From: an uncultured Mucilaginibacter sp.
Lineage (GTDB): Bacteria; Bacteroidota; Bacteroidia; Sphingobacteriales; Sphingobacteriaceae
Length of the DNA: 64,000 bases
NCBI RefSeq assembly: GCF_913773635.1
Contig: NZ_CAJYGQ010000009.1
Span: 217,278 to 281,277, forward strand
Direction of reading: 5' to 3'
This document shows positions 25,544 to 35,215 of the stretch, piece by piece. Numbering within the stretch: position 1 is the stretch's first letter; each line of letters starts with the position of its first letter. The notes beneath the pieces were generated by a model. That model saw only the letters and a list, made by a program, of their open reading frames with translations, was not told the DNA's origin and ran no database searches. The translations under genes were made by a program, and so were the position numbers.

Positions 25544-27035
25544 CGATACAGCCCCTTTGGAAGCGCAAGAAACCGGACAAGGCAACCAGCTTTTTCCTGT
25601 TTTTTTGAAGCTTAACCATTTGCACACGGTGCTTATTGGCGCAGGCAATGTAGGTTTAGAAAAACTTACTGCTTTGCTTAATAACAGTCCGTTGGCAAAG
25701 GTGACCATTGTGGCCCAAACCGTATTGCCCGGAGTAATTGATTTTGTATCAAAATTTCCACAGGTAACCATCAATCAAAAAAGCTTTGAGGCTGATGATT
25801 TGAATGATGCGCAGGTGGTAGTTGCCGCTACTGCAGATAACATTCTGAACGAGCATATCCGCCAGGCTGCACACGACCGTAAACTCCTCGTAAACGTAGC
25901 CGATAAGCCTGAGCTATGCGACTTCTACCTAGGTTCTATTGTTAAAAAAGGCGATTTAAAAGTGGCTATCTCTACCAATGGCAAATCGCCCACGGTAGCT
26001 AAGCGTTTAAAAGAAGTTTTGAACGAGGCCCTACCTGCTGAGCTGGATACAACGCTACAGCAAATGAGTGCCCTGCGTAACACGCTGAGCGGCGATTTTG
26101 CCAGCAAAGTAATAGCGCTCAATAAAGCTACAGCATCACTGGTTGAACCTAAGCCTGTTAAAAAGAAGAATTTTAAATGGCTCATTTGGCTTACCATCGT
26201 GGTATCGCTAGGTATTGCCGTTACTGCCCTTTGGTTTAACGAGCCGGCATTTCAATCTTATGTAGCGGGTATAGACCATATATTTTACTACTTCCTGGCA
26301 GCAGGCTTTGTATTTGCCATGATTGATGGCGCTATTGGCATGTCATACGGAGTAACTTCCACGGCATTTTCTCTATCGATGGGTATTACGCCGGCATCAG
26401 CAAGTATGGCGGTGCACTTATCCGAGATTATGAGCAACGGCATTGCCGGCTGGATGCATTACCGCATGGGTAACGTTAATTGGAAACTATTCAAATTGCT
26501 CATTATCCCCGGTATATTGGGTGCATTAACGGGTGCTTATTTGGTATCGTCATTAGAGCATTATAGTATGTATACCAAGCCTTTGGTGTCGGTATATACA
26601 CTAATATTAGGTTCTGTAATTCTATCCAAAGCATTTAAGGCCGGTAAAAGAAAATCGGGCGATAAAAAAATCAAACGCATATCATTACTGGGTTTAGGCG
26701 GCGGTTTTATTGACGCCGTTGGCGGTGGTGGCTGGGGTTCTATTGTGCTTTCATCGTTAATTGCCGGTGGCCGTCACCCGCGTTTTTCATTAGGTACCGT
26801 TAAGCTAACCAGGTTCTTTATAGCGATGATTGGTTCGCTTACTTTCCTTATTATGCTTAACAGTGCGCCATGGAGCGCTATTGCCGGTTTAATAATTGGC
26901 AGTGCTTTGGCAGCACCCATTGCGGCACGTATATCAAATCGTATATCTGTTAAGGTTATTATGGTAGCGGTGGGTATCATTGTAATATTGGTAAGCCTTA
27001 AAAGTATTTATGGCTTCGCTTCAAAAGTTTTGTAA
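25521..27035 (+). CDS. Fusion of precorrin-2 dehydrogenase and TSUP (TauE/SafE) permease
   Basis: 504 residues. Residues about 24-205 are the N-terminal module of siroheme synthase: Rossmann motif GAGNVG at 40-45, VVAATADNILNEHIRQ, NVADKPELCDFYLGSIVKKG and ISTNGKSPTVAKRLKE. It oxidises precorrin-2 to sirohydrochlorin with NAD and may also insert iron. After a Lys-rich linker, residues about 217-504 carry around eight hydrophobic helices of the TSUP family (GAIGMSYGVTSTAFSLSMGI, GGGFIDAVGGGGWGSIVLSS), which transport sulfur oxyanions or organosulfonates. The frame is open across the join, with no frameshift, so the fusion looks genuine. Direction of transport (sulfate import or sulfite export) is not decided. 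Confidence 0.85.
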   Translation: MSSLPRNNDTAPLEAQETGQGNQLFPVFLKLNHLHTVLIGAGNVGLEKLTALLNNSPLAKVTIVAQTVLPGVIDFVSKFPQVTINQKSFEADDLNDAQVVVAATADNILNEHIRQAAHDRKLLVNVADKPELCDFYLGSIVKKGDLKVAISTNGKSPTVAKRLKEVLNEALPAELDTTLQQMSALRNTLSGDFASKVIALNKATASLVEPKPVKKKNFKWLIWLTIVVSLGIAVTALWFNEPAFQSYVAGIDHIFYYFLAAGFVFAMIDGAIGMSYGVTSTAFSLSMGITPASASMAVHLSEIMSNGIAGWMHYRMGNVNWKLFKLLIIPGILGALTGAYLVSSLEHYSMYTKPLVSVYTLILGSVILSKAFKAGKRKSGDKKIKRISLLGLGGGFIDAVGGGGWGSIVLSSLIAGGRHPRFSLGTVKLTRFFIAMIGSLTFLIMLNSAPWSAIAGLIIGSALAAPIAARISNRISVKVIMVAVGIIVILVSLKSIYGFASKVL

Positions 27036-27743
27036 ATGAACAGCTTCGTTCAACATATAAAAGAACATACACTAGGTTTGTCGCCGGTTGAGGCGCTGGC
27101 CTGGCTGGCCAATGCCTTTCCGGGTAAGGTGGTATTCTCTACCAGTTTTGGTTGGGAAGATCAGGTGATTAGTCACATGATTTTTGCTAATAACCTGGCC
27201 ATTAAAGTCTTTACACTCGAAACCGGCCGCCTGTTTCCCGAAACCTATTACGTTTGGAACCGTACTATGGAAATGTACGGAAAGCCCATTTACGCCTACT
27301 ATCCGCAACATGAGGCACTCGAGCAAATGGTTAACACTAAAGGCCCAAGCAGCTTTTACGAATCGGTTGAAAACCGAAAAGAATGCTGTGGAATACGTAA
27401 GATTGAGCCATTGAGACGTGCGCTTGCTGGCAACCAATGCTGGATAACCGGCATACGTGCCGAACAATCAGCCAACCGCCTCGACATGAACAATGTTGAA
27501 TGGGATGAAGGCAACCAACTAACCAAGTTCCACCCTATTTTTGATTGGACTTTGGATGAGGTAAAAACCTATATTAAGAATAATAACATACCGTATAATA
27601 CACTGCACGACCGTGGCTTCCCGAGCATTGGCTGTGCCCCCTGCACCCGCGCCGTACAACCGGGCGAAGATTTCAGGGCCGGCCGCTGGTGGTGGGAAGA
27701 CCAATCGAAAAAGGAATGCGGTTTGCATGCAGTTACTAAATAA
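27036..27743 (+). CDS. cysH: Phosphoadenylyl-/adenylyl-sulfate reductase
   Basis: 235 residues, starting directly after the previous stop codon. It reduces activated sulfate to sulfite using thioredoxin. The PP-loop region is STSFGWEDQVISHMI. Four cluster-type Cys are present, C117-C118 (KECCGIRK) and C200/C203 (GCAPC), which mark the 4Fe-4S APS-reductase subtype, and the catalytic ECGLH is at 227-231. This subtype uses APS directly, which fits the absence of an APS kinase gene (cysC) in the operon. Confidence 0.93.
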   Translation: MNSFVQHIKEHTLGLSPVEALAWLANAFPGKVVFSTSFGWEDQVISHMIFANNLAIKVFTLETGRLFPETYYVWNRTMEMYGKPIYAYYPQHEALEQMVNTKGPSSFYESVENRKECCGIRKIEPLRRALAGNQCWITGIRAEQSANRLDMNNVEWDEGNQLTKFHPIFDWTLDEVKTYIKNNNIPYNTLHDRGFPSIGCAPCTRAVQPGEDFRAGRWWWEDQSKKECGLHAVTK

Positions 27744-27758
27744 TTTTTGTGAATAAAC

Positions 27759-28664
27759 ATGAGTAAGCATAACCTGGATTACCTGGACGAACTGGAAGCA
27801 GAAGCCATACATATTTTGCGCGAGGTAGCCGGTCAGTTCGAAAAACCTGCCCTGTTGTTTTCGGGTGGTAAAGATTCAATTACCTTGGTACGTTTGGCTG
27901 AGAAAGCTTTCCGTCCCGGTAAGTTTCCGTTCCCGCTGGTACATATTGATACCGGCCATAATTTCCCTGAAACTATTCAATACCGTGATAAGATGGTTGC
28001 CCGCTTAGGCGAGAAGCTCATTATCGGCCATGTACAGGATTCGATAGATCAGGGTAAAGCCATTGAGCAAAAAGGCAAAAATGCAAGTCGTAATGCTTTG
28101 CAAACGGTTACCCTGTTAGATACCATTGCCCATCATCAATTTGATGCCTGTATAGGTGGTGCCCGCCGCGATGAGGAAAAAGCCCGCGCCAAGGAACGCA
28201 TATTTTCAGTACGCGATGAGTTTGGCCAGTGGGACCCTAAACGCCAGCGCCCGGAGCTTTGGAACATTTACAACGGTAAAATTCACAAAGGCGAAAACGT
28301 ACGCGTGTTCCCGATAAGTAACTGGACCGAGCTTGACGTGTGGAACTATATCCGTCGCGAAAACATAGCCCTGCCAAGCATCTACTTTGCTCACGAGCGC
28401 GATTGTATTACCCGCAACGGCCAGTTAATGGCTGCCGCCGAGTTCTTGAATATGGATGAGGAAGACGTGATTACCCGCCGCAACGTGCGTTTCCGTACCG
28501 TGGGCGACATGACCTGTACGGCGGCTGTAGAATCAGATGCCTACCTGATTGACGACATCATTGACGAAATAAGTGCTTCCAAAATAAGCGAACGCGGTGC
28601 TCGTATGGACGACAAGGTGTCGGAAGCGGCCATGGAAGACCGTAAGAAGGGTGGATATTTTTAA
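27759..28664 (+). CDS. cysD: Sulfate adenylyltransferase subunit 2
   Basis: 301 residues. The small catalytic subunit of ATP sulfurylase makes APS from ATP and sulfate. The PP-loop SGGKDS lies in ALLFSGGKDSITLVRLAEKAF, followed by HIDTGHNFPET and the strongly conserved DACIGGARRDEEKARAKERIFSVRDEFGQW region (read in short blocks). FRTVGDMTCT near the C-terminus is also diagnostic. It follows cysH after 15 bases and precedes cysN, its GTPase partner. Confidence 0.95.
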   Translation: MSKHNLDYLDELEAEAIHILREVAGQFEKPALLFSGGKDSITLVRLAEKAFRPGKFPFPLVHIDTGHNFPETIQYRDKMVARLGEKLIIGHVQDSIDQGKAIEQKGKNASRNALQTVTLLDTIAHHQFDACIGGARRDEEKARAKERIFSVRDEFGQWDPKRQRPELWNIYNGKIHKGENVRVFPISNWTELDVWNYIRRENIALPSIYFAHERDCITRNGQLMAAAEFLNMDEEDVITRRNVRFRTVGDMTCTAAVESDAYLIDDIIDEISASKISERGARMDDKVSEAAMEDRKKGGYF

Positions 28665-28786
28665 TTTGTTTTTTGTATTGAATGTATGATGAAAATGATT
28701 TTAAAAGTGATTTCACCCATTTAGAACGCAAAATCAAGTAATCGGTGGAATCAATCCTAAAATCATATCAATCACCAAATAAAATA

Positions 28787-30037
28787 ATGGAGATATTAAA
28801 GTTTATAACCGCAGGTAGTGTTGATGATGGTAAGAGCACCCTCATTGGCCGTCTGTTATATGATACTGACGCTATTTTGGCCGACCAACTGGAGGCCCTG
28901 CACCGCTCAAACCGTAAAAACGACGACGGCACCATCGACCTTGCCATTTTAACAGACGGCCTTAAAGCCGAGCGCGAACAGGGCATTACGATTGATGTGG
29001 CTTACAAATACTTTCAAACCGAAAAACGTAAATTCATCATAGCCGATGCGCCGGGGCATATCCAGTATACCCGTAACATGGTTACAGGTGCATCAAACGC
29101 TAACCTGGCTATCATTTTGATTGATGCGCGTAAAGGTGTGGTTGAGCAAACTAACCGTCATTCTTTCCTGGTATCGTTACTGGCACTGCCGCAGGTGGTA
29201 GTTTGTGTAAACAAAATGGATATGGTAGACTACGATGAAGCTACCTTTAACCAAATTGTTAGTCAGTATAAAGTTTTGGCGTCAAAGCTTAACCTGCAAA
29301 ATGTGACCTACATTCCGGTAAGTGCACTAAAAGGAGACAACATCGTAAATCAATCGGCCAACATGGCTTGGTACAATGGTAAAAATCTATTGGAGCACCT
29401 CGAAACTGCCGAAATACCGGTGGATGACAGCGCGGCTCATGCCCGTTTCCCGGTACAGTGGGTGGTAAGGCCTCAAACCGAAGAACTGCACGATTACCGT
29501 GGTTATGCCGGTCGCATATCGAGCGGTGCATTCAAGGTGAATGACCAGGTTACCGTACTACCATCGGGCTTTAGCTCAACCATTACCAAGATAGAGTTAC
29601 TGGACAAGGAGTTCGACGAAGCCTTTGCAGGACAATCGGTTACTATACACTTGCAGGATGATATAGACATTAGCCGTGGCGATGTGCTGGTAAACAGTTC
29701 GGCTAAACCTGAGGTATCTCAATTAATTGAAGCCGACTTGTGCTGGATGGACACCCGCGCGCTGGATACTTCGCTCACCTACCTCATTCAGCATAACAGC
29801 AAAGTAACCCGCTGCCGCATACAAGAGGTATTGTACAAATTCAATATCAACACCTTAGATAAGGTGTACGAGGAAGAATTTAAATTGAACGATATAGGCC
29901 GTGTCATCATTAAAACGGCCGACCCACTGGCTTTTGACGTTTACCAAAACAACAAAGCCAACGGCGGTGCTATCATCATTGATAGCCGCACCAATGTTAC
30001 CGTGGGCGCTCTTATGCTGCGCGCAGCGGTTGAATAA
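28787..30037 (+). CDS. cysN: Sulfate adenylyltransferase subunit 1 (GTPase)
   Basis: The ATG at 28787 gives 416 residues beginning MEILKFITAGSVDDGKST; the in-frame GTG at 28745 is less likely. G1 is GSVDDGKST, G3 is DAPGHIQYTRNM and G4 is NKMD. Beta-barrel domains of EF-Tu type follow. GTP hydrolysis here drives APS formation by CysD. The protein ends without a fused APS-kinase domain, unlike NodQ-type CysNC. The gap to cysD is 122 bases and contains a very short ORF (28682-28741) of doubtful reality. It is the last gene of the operon. Confidence 0.94.
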   Translation: MEILKFITAGSVDDGKSTLIGRLLYDTDAILADQLEALHRSNRKNDDGTIDLAILTDGLKAEREQGITIDVAYKYFQTEKRKFIIADAPGHIQYTRNMVTGASNANLAIILIDARKGVVEQTNRHSFLVSLLALPQVVVCVNKMDMVDYDEATFNQIVSQYKVLASKLNLQNVTYIPVSALKGDNIVNQSANMAWYNGKNLLEHLETAEIPVDDSAAHARFPVQWVVRPQTEELHDYRGYAGRISSGAFKVNDQVTVLPSGFSSTITKIELLDKEFDEAFAGQSVTIHLQDDIDISRGDVLVNSSAKPEVSQLIEADLCWMDTRALDTSLTYLIQHNSKVTRCRIQEVLYKFNINTLDKVYEEEFKLNDIGRVIIKTADPLAFDVYQNNKANGGAIIIDSRTNVTVGALMLRAAVE

Positions 30038-30078
30038 GCCAATCCATAGTTCTTTATAAAATGTTTAACAGTAGTAGT

Positions 30079-30107
30079 AAAAGCAGGTCGGGTTGATCTG
30101 CTTTTTT
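30079..30107 (+). terminator. Terminator of the sulfate-assimilation operon
   Basis: AAAAGCAGGTC pairs with GATCTGCTTTT (one G-U) around a 5-base loop, followed by T-residues, about 40 bases after cysN. Confidence 0.8.
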
Positions 30108-30159
30108 GTTAAGCGTATATCATTTGAGCAGGATGCGTGACTAAAATAATTTCCTAATG

Positions 30160-30195
30160 AAAAAGGCAGGCTGATGATTCATCTGCCTGCCTTTA
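30160..30195 (-). terminator. Terminator of the first SusCD operon
   Basis: AAAGGCAGGC (30162-30171) pairs with GCCTGCCTTT (30185-30194), just beyond the susD-like stop codon on the minus strand; on that strand the stem is followed by a T-run. Confidence 0.75.
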
Positions 30196-30215
30196 CGACG
30201 ATCAGTTTTTACAGC

Positions 30216-32012
30216 CTAATAACCAGGGTTCTGTCCAAACTCAGCACCGTTGGTAAGAGCATTTAACTCTGTTAATGGTACCGGCCTTAACCTGTGGAAA
30301 GGTTGAACGTCAGTGATATCAGGATTAAATTTCTTTATGTAAGCTGCAAACTGCTCATCGGTAAGTGTTCTCTTTAAATCGTACCAACGCAGGTGTTCAC
30401 CACATAGCTCACGCGCACGCTCGGCCAAAATAAAATATATTCCGCCTCCTTCTTCTAACGTTTCAGCTGCTGTTAATGATGCTTGGGTTGTAGCCTGAAA
30501 TGCCTGAGTACGGTCAACAGGAGTTTTCACAGCTGCCCTTGCTCTTAAAACATTAAGCTTTTCAACTGCGGCTCCGATGTTTCCTAATTTAAATTCAGCC
30601 TCAGCAGATATTAAATACATTTCGGCAAATCTTATTACCATTATATCATTAAAACCCGGCTGTGCATCAGGCAATGTACGTGTGTAATCTAAAAACTTAA
30701 TCATGGGTATAAAATCAGTTAAAGATTTTATTGTACCCACTCTACTATCTGTGGCCGATACATTATACATATCGTTGATATCGTACACAACATAAGGTTT
30801 GGTCGCTTTGTCAGCTACCACCTGCTTGGTAAGCTGCATTGCCAGGCTTTGACCTGGAATTAATTGCGTACCAATTACGCTTGGTGCTTTCCCAAAAGTA
30901 TTTGCAGCTGATGCATTCCATGTGTAAGCTGTGTTCGCAATCCAGTTTTCTTGAAAGCTGGCCGCATAGCGGGCATCTAACTGCTCGTTGAATAAACTAA
31001 GTAAGTAACGTGTAGGCTGCAAGCGCTTTTGGTTATCAAAACCGTATTGAATACTTCTTACCAAGCCTGGGCGACCGTTGTAAGTAGTTAAAAACCAAGC
31101 ATGCAAGCGATTAGCGTTATCATCATAATCTAATTGCTGATTGGTTGAGTTACTGATAATATAAAGCGCTTCCTTGTTATTCTTGTTGTTGGCAGGATTC
31201 CATAATTCTGCAGGAGATGCCCACAAGTCTGTGCCTAATTCACCCTTCCTTGCAATTACATCGTTTGCTGTATTTTTTGCAAGTGTAAAGTAGTCGGTAC
31301 GTTCCTGACCGGTTGCATAATAGGCTCTTGAAAGATAAGCACGTGCCAACATTCCCAGGGCCGATTTCTTTGAAGCACGGCTATACTCACCGGCTATACC
31401 TGATCCATAAAAGCTGGCATTGGGTAAATTATCAGCAGCAAACTTTAAATCACTTATAATTAAATCATAAAACGCACTTACAGGGCTGCGCTGTGCAGTA
31501 AGCTCAACTGAGTTAGTTTCCGTAGTCCGTAAATTTACACCACCAAATTGTTCAACAATATGCCAGTAATAAAATGCGCGTAAAAACCTTAACTCACCCA
31601 ATCTGCGATTTTTCTCGCCTAAGTCTGTAAATCCGGCACCGTCAATGCGATTGATGCCAGCATTACACTGATTAATTGCCCGGTAAAAGAGCCTGAAAAT
31701 TGTAAAAGATGAGTTATTTGTGGCAGGTATCAAATTGATATATTTAGTTACCTGGTTTGCATAGCTGATTTTATTTGCAGTAAACCACAAATCCGTACCA
31801 CCCTCTGATATTAACGGGCCATCTTCTTTACCATAATATGCCCTTTGCTCCTGGTACGCACCATTAACTGCGGTTACAAATCCTTGAGGCGTTGTCCAGG
31901 TAGCGTCGGCTGTTGCACCTCCCGGGTTATATTCATTTAGCCGTTTATTACATGATAGCATTGCAACAGCAAGCACACCAACACCGGCAATTCTATATAT
32001 ATTTTTTTTCAT
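30216..32012 (-). CDS. SusD/RagB-family nutrient-binding outer-membrane lipoprotein (locus 1)
   Basis: 598 residues. The lipobox LSC lies near residue 22 in a signal sequence starting MKKNIYRIAGVG. The mature protein has the helical TPR-like SusD fold with family segments DATWTTPQGFVTAVNGAY, RRLGELRFLRAFYYWHIVEQFGG (short blocks) and the C-terminal LAERARELCGEHLRWYDLKR. SusD proteins sit on the cell surface as lids on a SusC barrel and bind glycans or peptides. It lies 18 bases downstream of the SusC gene. No glycoside hydrolase is next to it, so the ligand is unknown. Confidence 0.93.
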   Translation of the reverse strand: MKKNIYRIAGVGVLAVAMLSCNKRLNEYNPGGATADATWTTPQGFVTAVNGAYQEQRAYYGKEDGPLISEGGTDLWFTANKISYANQVTKYINLIPATNNSSFTIFRLFYRAINQCNAGINRIDGAGFTDLGEKNRRLGELRFLRAFYYWHIVEQFGGVNLRTTETNSVELTAQRSPVSAFYDLIISDLKFAADNLPNASFYGSGIAGEYSRASKKSALGMLARAYLSRAYYATGQERTDYFTLAKNTANDVIARKGELGTDLWASPAELWNPANNKNNKEALYIISNSTNQQLDYDDNANRLHAWFLTTYNGRPGLVRSIQYGFDNQKRLQPTRYLLSLFNEQLDARYAASFQENWIANTAYTWNASAANTFGKAPSVIGTQLIPGQSLAMQLTKQVVADKATKPYVVYDINDMYNVSATDSRVGTIKSLTDFIPMIKFLDYTRTLPDAQPGFNDIMVIRFAEMYLISAEAEFKLGNIGAAVEKLNVLRARAAVKTPVDRTQAFQATTQASLTAAETLEEGGGIYFILAERARELCGEHLRWYDLKRTLTDEQFAAYIKKFNPDITDVQPFHRLRPVPLTELNALTNGAEFGQNPGY

Positions 32013-32030
32013 GACAATTTATATATTGTA

Positions 32031-35000
32031 TTAAAAGTCCAGATTTACACCAAAAACAAGTTGACGACTAAGCGGTGAAGATTCAGCACCACCTCGTTCC
32101 GGATCGTAATTTTTTAATAAATCGTTTTTAGTGAACGTAAACATGTTTGACGCGGTAGCATATACCCTAAAAGATCCCACTTTGAATTTATCTGTAACAC
32201 TTTTAGGAAGCGTGTATCCTAATGACACGTTTTTGATTTTGAAGAACGAGCCATCTATATAAAATAACGAGGTGTAATTGCTGTTATAGAGGTTACTTAA
32301 ATTGCCCCTTCCTGGTCGTGGAAAATCATTTGACGGATTGGTCGGCGTCCAGTAATCGAAATTAGCAGGTCCGTTTTGAGCTGCAGACGGATCATATCTT
32401 CCCAAAAATTCACCGTAAACCATTTGTCCGTAACGGGCAACTAAAAATATGTTCAGATCAAAATTTTTGTAGGTAAATGTATTTTGTAAGCCACCATACC
32501 ACTGAGGCTGTGCATGGCCTATAACAGTACGGTCGTTTGTAGGATCAATTACACCATCTCCATTCAAATCTTCTACCTTAATATCACCGGGTTTGTACTG
32601 CGTACCTGTCAAGCTTCCAAATCTTGTACCCGTTTCGCCATTTTGCCAAATACCAATTTTTTTGTAACCGTAAAAAGATTCGATTTGTGACCCGATAAAC
32701 AATGAACCACGCTCCTGATTGGAACTGAATATGTCCTTCCCGTCAACTAAACCGGTAATTTTCTCAGCATTGTGAGAGAACGTAGCCATACTCGACCACT
32801 TAAAATTTTTACTTTGAATATTTACAGTGGATAATGCAATATTTACACCGGAATTTTGAGTGGAGGCAATATTTTGGTAAACAAGCGATTGCCCAGACGA
32901 CTGAGGCAAGTTACGCAAGTATAGAATATCCTTCGTTTTTGTACGATACCAATCAACATTTAACGTTACTCTGTTATTAAATGCTGTTATATCTGTTCCT
33001 ATATCAAGCGTAGCTGACTTCTCCCAACCTAAATCTGGCGATAATACCGTTCCGTTAAAAGTATATGCTGGCGCAGCAACATTGCCAAAACCCATTCGTA
33101 TTGATGATAGTAAACTTTGTGTGCCATATGCATCAATAGTTGAGTTACCACTAACACCGTAACTTGCTCTTAACTTTAAATTGTTAAGTTGCTTTACGTT
33201 TTTCATAAAGTCTTCTCTGCTGATTACCCATCCACCGGATACCGAAGGAAAATAATCCCACTTGTTACCAGGTGCAAGTCTTGATGAGCCATCCCAACGC
33301 ATGGTTGCCTGAAACAGGTATTTACCATCAAACCCATAGTTTAAACGGCCTGCATAAGCCAACAGGTCATTACGTTTGTAGGTAGATAAAGTGGTACGAC
33401 TACTTGCCTCGCTACCTGCTAAATTATAAAAGGACTGAGAATTTAATACACCCCTGATGCCACCTGCAGTTGCATCTTCCTGGTCGTTATGAATATAACT
33501 TGTTAAAGCTGTTATTGTAAAACTGTGCTTTTGAATTTCTTTGTTGTAGGTAATAATGTTATCCCAGTTGTAATATCTTGAACTGAAATTATAGATGGAT
33601 GCCGCTGAATAACGTTGGTTGTTTTGACTTAAAGAAAGTGCATCATTAAACTGACCGCGACGGCTGTTAGCCAAAACCGTTCCTAAGTTCGAACGAAATG
33701 TTAGACCTTTTATAGGTGTTAATTCTAACCACGCTGTAGCGTTAATTTCATTACCAACAGTTTCGTCAACTGCAGCACCCGGACGTTGATCAGTAATCGG
33801 GCTTAAAGTATTGGCTGCCCCAGCAATTGGTAGCGGGTTAATTGATCCATCGGCATTAAACGGAGTTCCAAGTGGTATAGCTGTTAAAGCAGTAGAAATA
33901 GGATCACGACGAGCATTGGTTTTATTGAAAGCCAACTGGCCCAAAATACCTGTTTTTGCCCAGCTATTTAGTTTATGATCTACATTATAACGAAAGTTAT
34001 AACGGGTATAATTGTTATTGACTAATTGACCTTCCTCTCTGAAGTAACCTAACGAAAAAGCAGCTTTGGTATTTTCACTACCACCACGTACACTAACTGT
34101 ATGGCTTTGCTGGCTGCCATTCTTTGTAGCCAAATCCATCCAATCTACGTACTGTCCAGCTTGTACGGCCGCAAGCTCGCCTGGAATAGGAAACACTACG
34201 TTATCTGCCGGGATAACTCCCTCAGCATTTCGGTATGATTCACGACGCAGATTAACAAAGTCTTCACCCTGACGGGGCTTAGGAAACTGAGTCCAGCCAT
34301 TTACGCCATAATATCCGTTGTATGAAACTTTAGCTTTTCCTGATATTCCCTTTTTTGTAGTAACGATGATTACACCATTTGCACCCTGTGAACCATAAAT
34401 AGCGGTAGATGAGGCATCTTGCAATACTTCTATACTTTCAATATCATTAGGGTTGATGTTGTTGATACTTCCTCCGTTTTGAACACCATCAACTACCAGC
34501 AACGGCGCATTAGGATTTATACCCGCAGCTGTAGTAATTGGATTAGCAATAGACCGGGTACCTCGTAATCTGATATCTACTCCGGCACCTGCATTTCCTG
34601 AGCTACGGGTAATATCAACACCTGCTGCCCTACCTTGAATTGCTTCAAGCGGATTGTGCGTTGGCGCTCTTACAATGTCTGATGCCTTAACTGACGCAAC
34701 AGCACCGGTAAGGTCGCGACGTTTAATGGTACCGAAACCAACTACCACCACATCCTCAAGGGCATTTTGCTGTACAGCCAGTTTAATGGTCACATCCTGA
34801 TCGTTTGCGGTAAAGGTTACGGTTTGGTCTGCATAGCCCACGTATTTAACTACAAGCGTAACATTACCGGCCGGAACATTAAGGGAAAACTTACCATTAA
34901 CGTCGGTAATGGAGCCTGTGGTTGAACCTTGCAGGGTAACAGCTGCACCTATTAGCGGATCGCTGTTACCAGCGTCCAAAACCCGGCCGCTAAACGTGCG

Positions 35001-35063
35001 CGTTTGAGCTTGAACGCCCATTACTGCAATAAGCAGTAAACACATTAAATAAAGTTTTTTCAT
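32031..35063 (-). CDS. SusC/RagA-family TonB-dependent outer-membrane transporter (locus 1)
   Basis: The ATG at 35063 gives 1010 residues with a signal peptide (MKKLYLMCLLLIAV core, cleavage at VQAQ). A longer ORF to 35126 has no signal-like start. Order: carboxypeptidase-regulatory-like domain (FSGRVLDAGNSDPLIGAAVTL to about residue 105), plug (VVVGFGTIKRRDLTGAV, IESIEVLQDASSTAIYGSQGANG), then the 22-strand barrel ending in QLVFGVNLDF. There is no STN domain, so it should import without signalling to a sigma factor. Together with the SusD gene it forms a two-gene operon. Confidence 0.94.
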   Translation of the reverse strand: MKKLYLMCLLLIAVMGVQAQTRTFSGRVLDAGNSDPLIGAAVTLQGSTTGSITDVNGKFSLNVPAGNVTLVVKYVGYADQTVTFTANDQDVTIKLAVQQNALEDVVVVGFGTIKRRDLTGAVASVKASDIVRAPTHNPLEAIQGRAAGVDITRSSGNAGAGVDIRLRGTRSIANPITTAAGINPNAPLLVVDGVQNGGSINNINPNDIESIEVLQDASSTAIYGSQGANGVIIVTTKKGISGKAKVSYNGYYGVNGWTQFPKPRQGEDFVNLRRESYRNAEGVIPADNVVFPIPGELAAVQAGQYVDWMDLATKNGSQQSHTVSVRGGSENTKAAFSLGYFREEGQLVNNNYTRYNFRYNVDHKLNSWAKTGILGQLAFNKTNARRDPISTALTAIPLGTPFNADGSINPLPIAGAANTLSPITDQRPGAAVDETVGNEINATAWLELTPIKGLTFRSNLGTVLANSRRGQFNDALSLSQNNQRYSAASIYNFSSRYYNWDNIITYNKEIQKHSFTITALTSYIHNDQEDATAGGIRGVLNSQSFYNLAGSEASSRTTLSTYKRNDLLAYAGRLNYGFDGKYLFQATMRWDGSSRLAPGNKWDYFPSVSGGWVISREDFMKNVKQLNNLKLRASYGVSGNSTIDAYGTQSLLSSIRMGFGNVAAPAYTFNGTVLSPDLGWEKSATLDIGTDITAFNNRVTLNVDWYRTKTKDILYLRNLPQSSGQSLVYQNIASTQNSGVNIALSTVNIQSKNFKWSSMATFSHNAEKITGLVDGKDIFSSNQERGSLFIGSQIESFYGYKKIGIWQNGETGTRFGSLTGTQYKPGDIKVEDLNGDGVIDPTNDRTVIGHAQPQWYGGLQNTFTYKNFDLNIFLVARYGQMVYGEFLGRYDPSAAQNGPANFDYWTPTNPSNDFPRPGRGNLSNLYNSNYTSLFYIDGSFFKIKNVSLGYTLPKSVTDKFKVGSFRVYATASNMFTFTKNDLLKNYDPERGGAESSPLSRQLVFGVNLDF

Positions 35064-35128
35064 AGTAATAAAATTTTCAATGAGCCAAACGAGCCTACAT
35101 TCGCCCCCTATACCAAATACACTCAAGC

Positions 35129-35141
35129 GGTATCAGATACC
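35129..35141. promoter_or_regulatory. Perfect 13-bp palindrome in the leader of the first SusC gene
   Basis: GGTATCAGATACC has 6-bp arms and a single central base, 66-78 bases upstream of the SusC start codon. It could be an operator or a small RNA stem. The -7 box TACTTTTG on the same strand lies 75 bases further upstream. Confidence 0.4.
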
Positions 35142-35215
35142 ACATTTGAAACAATAAATAAAATATTGATTGTCAGGTTAATTGGGGAGCTGCAAAAACG
35201 TTCGGGATTGCTCAT

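Noticed and set aside
27072..27467. 131-codon reverse-strand ORF inside cysH
   Set aside because: Shadow of a clear enzyme gene; no recognisable protein.
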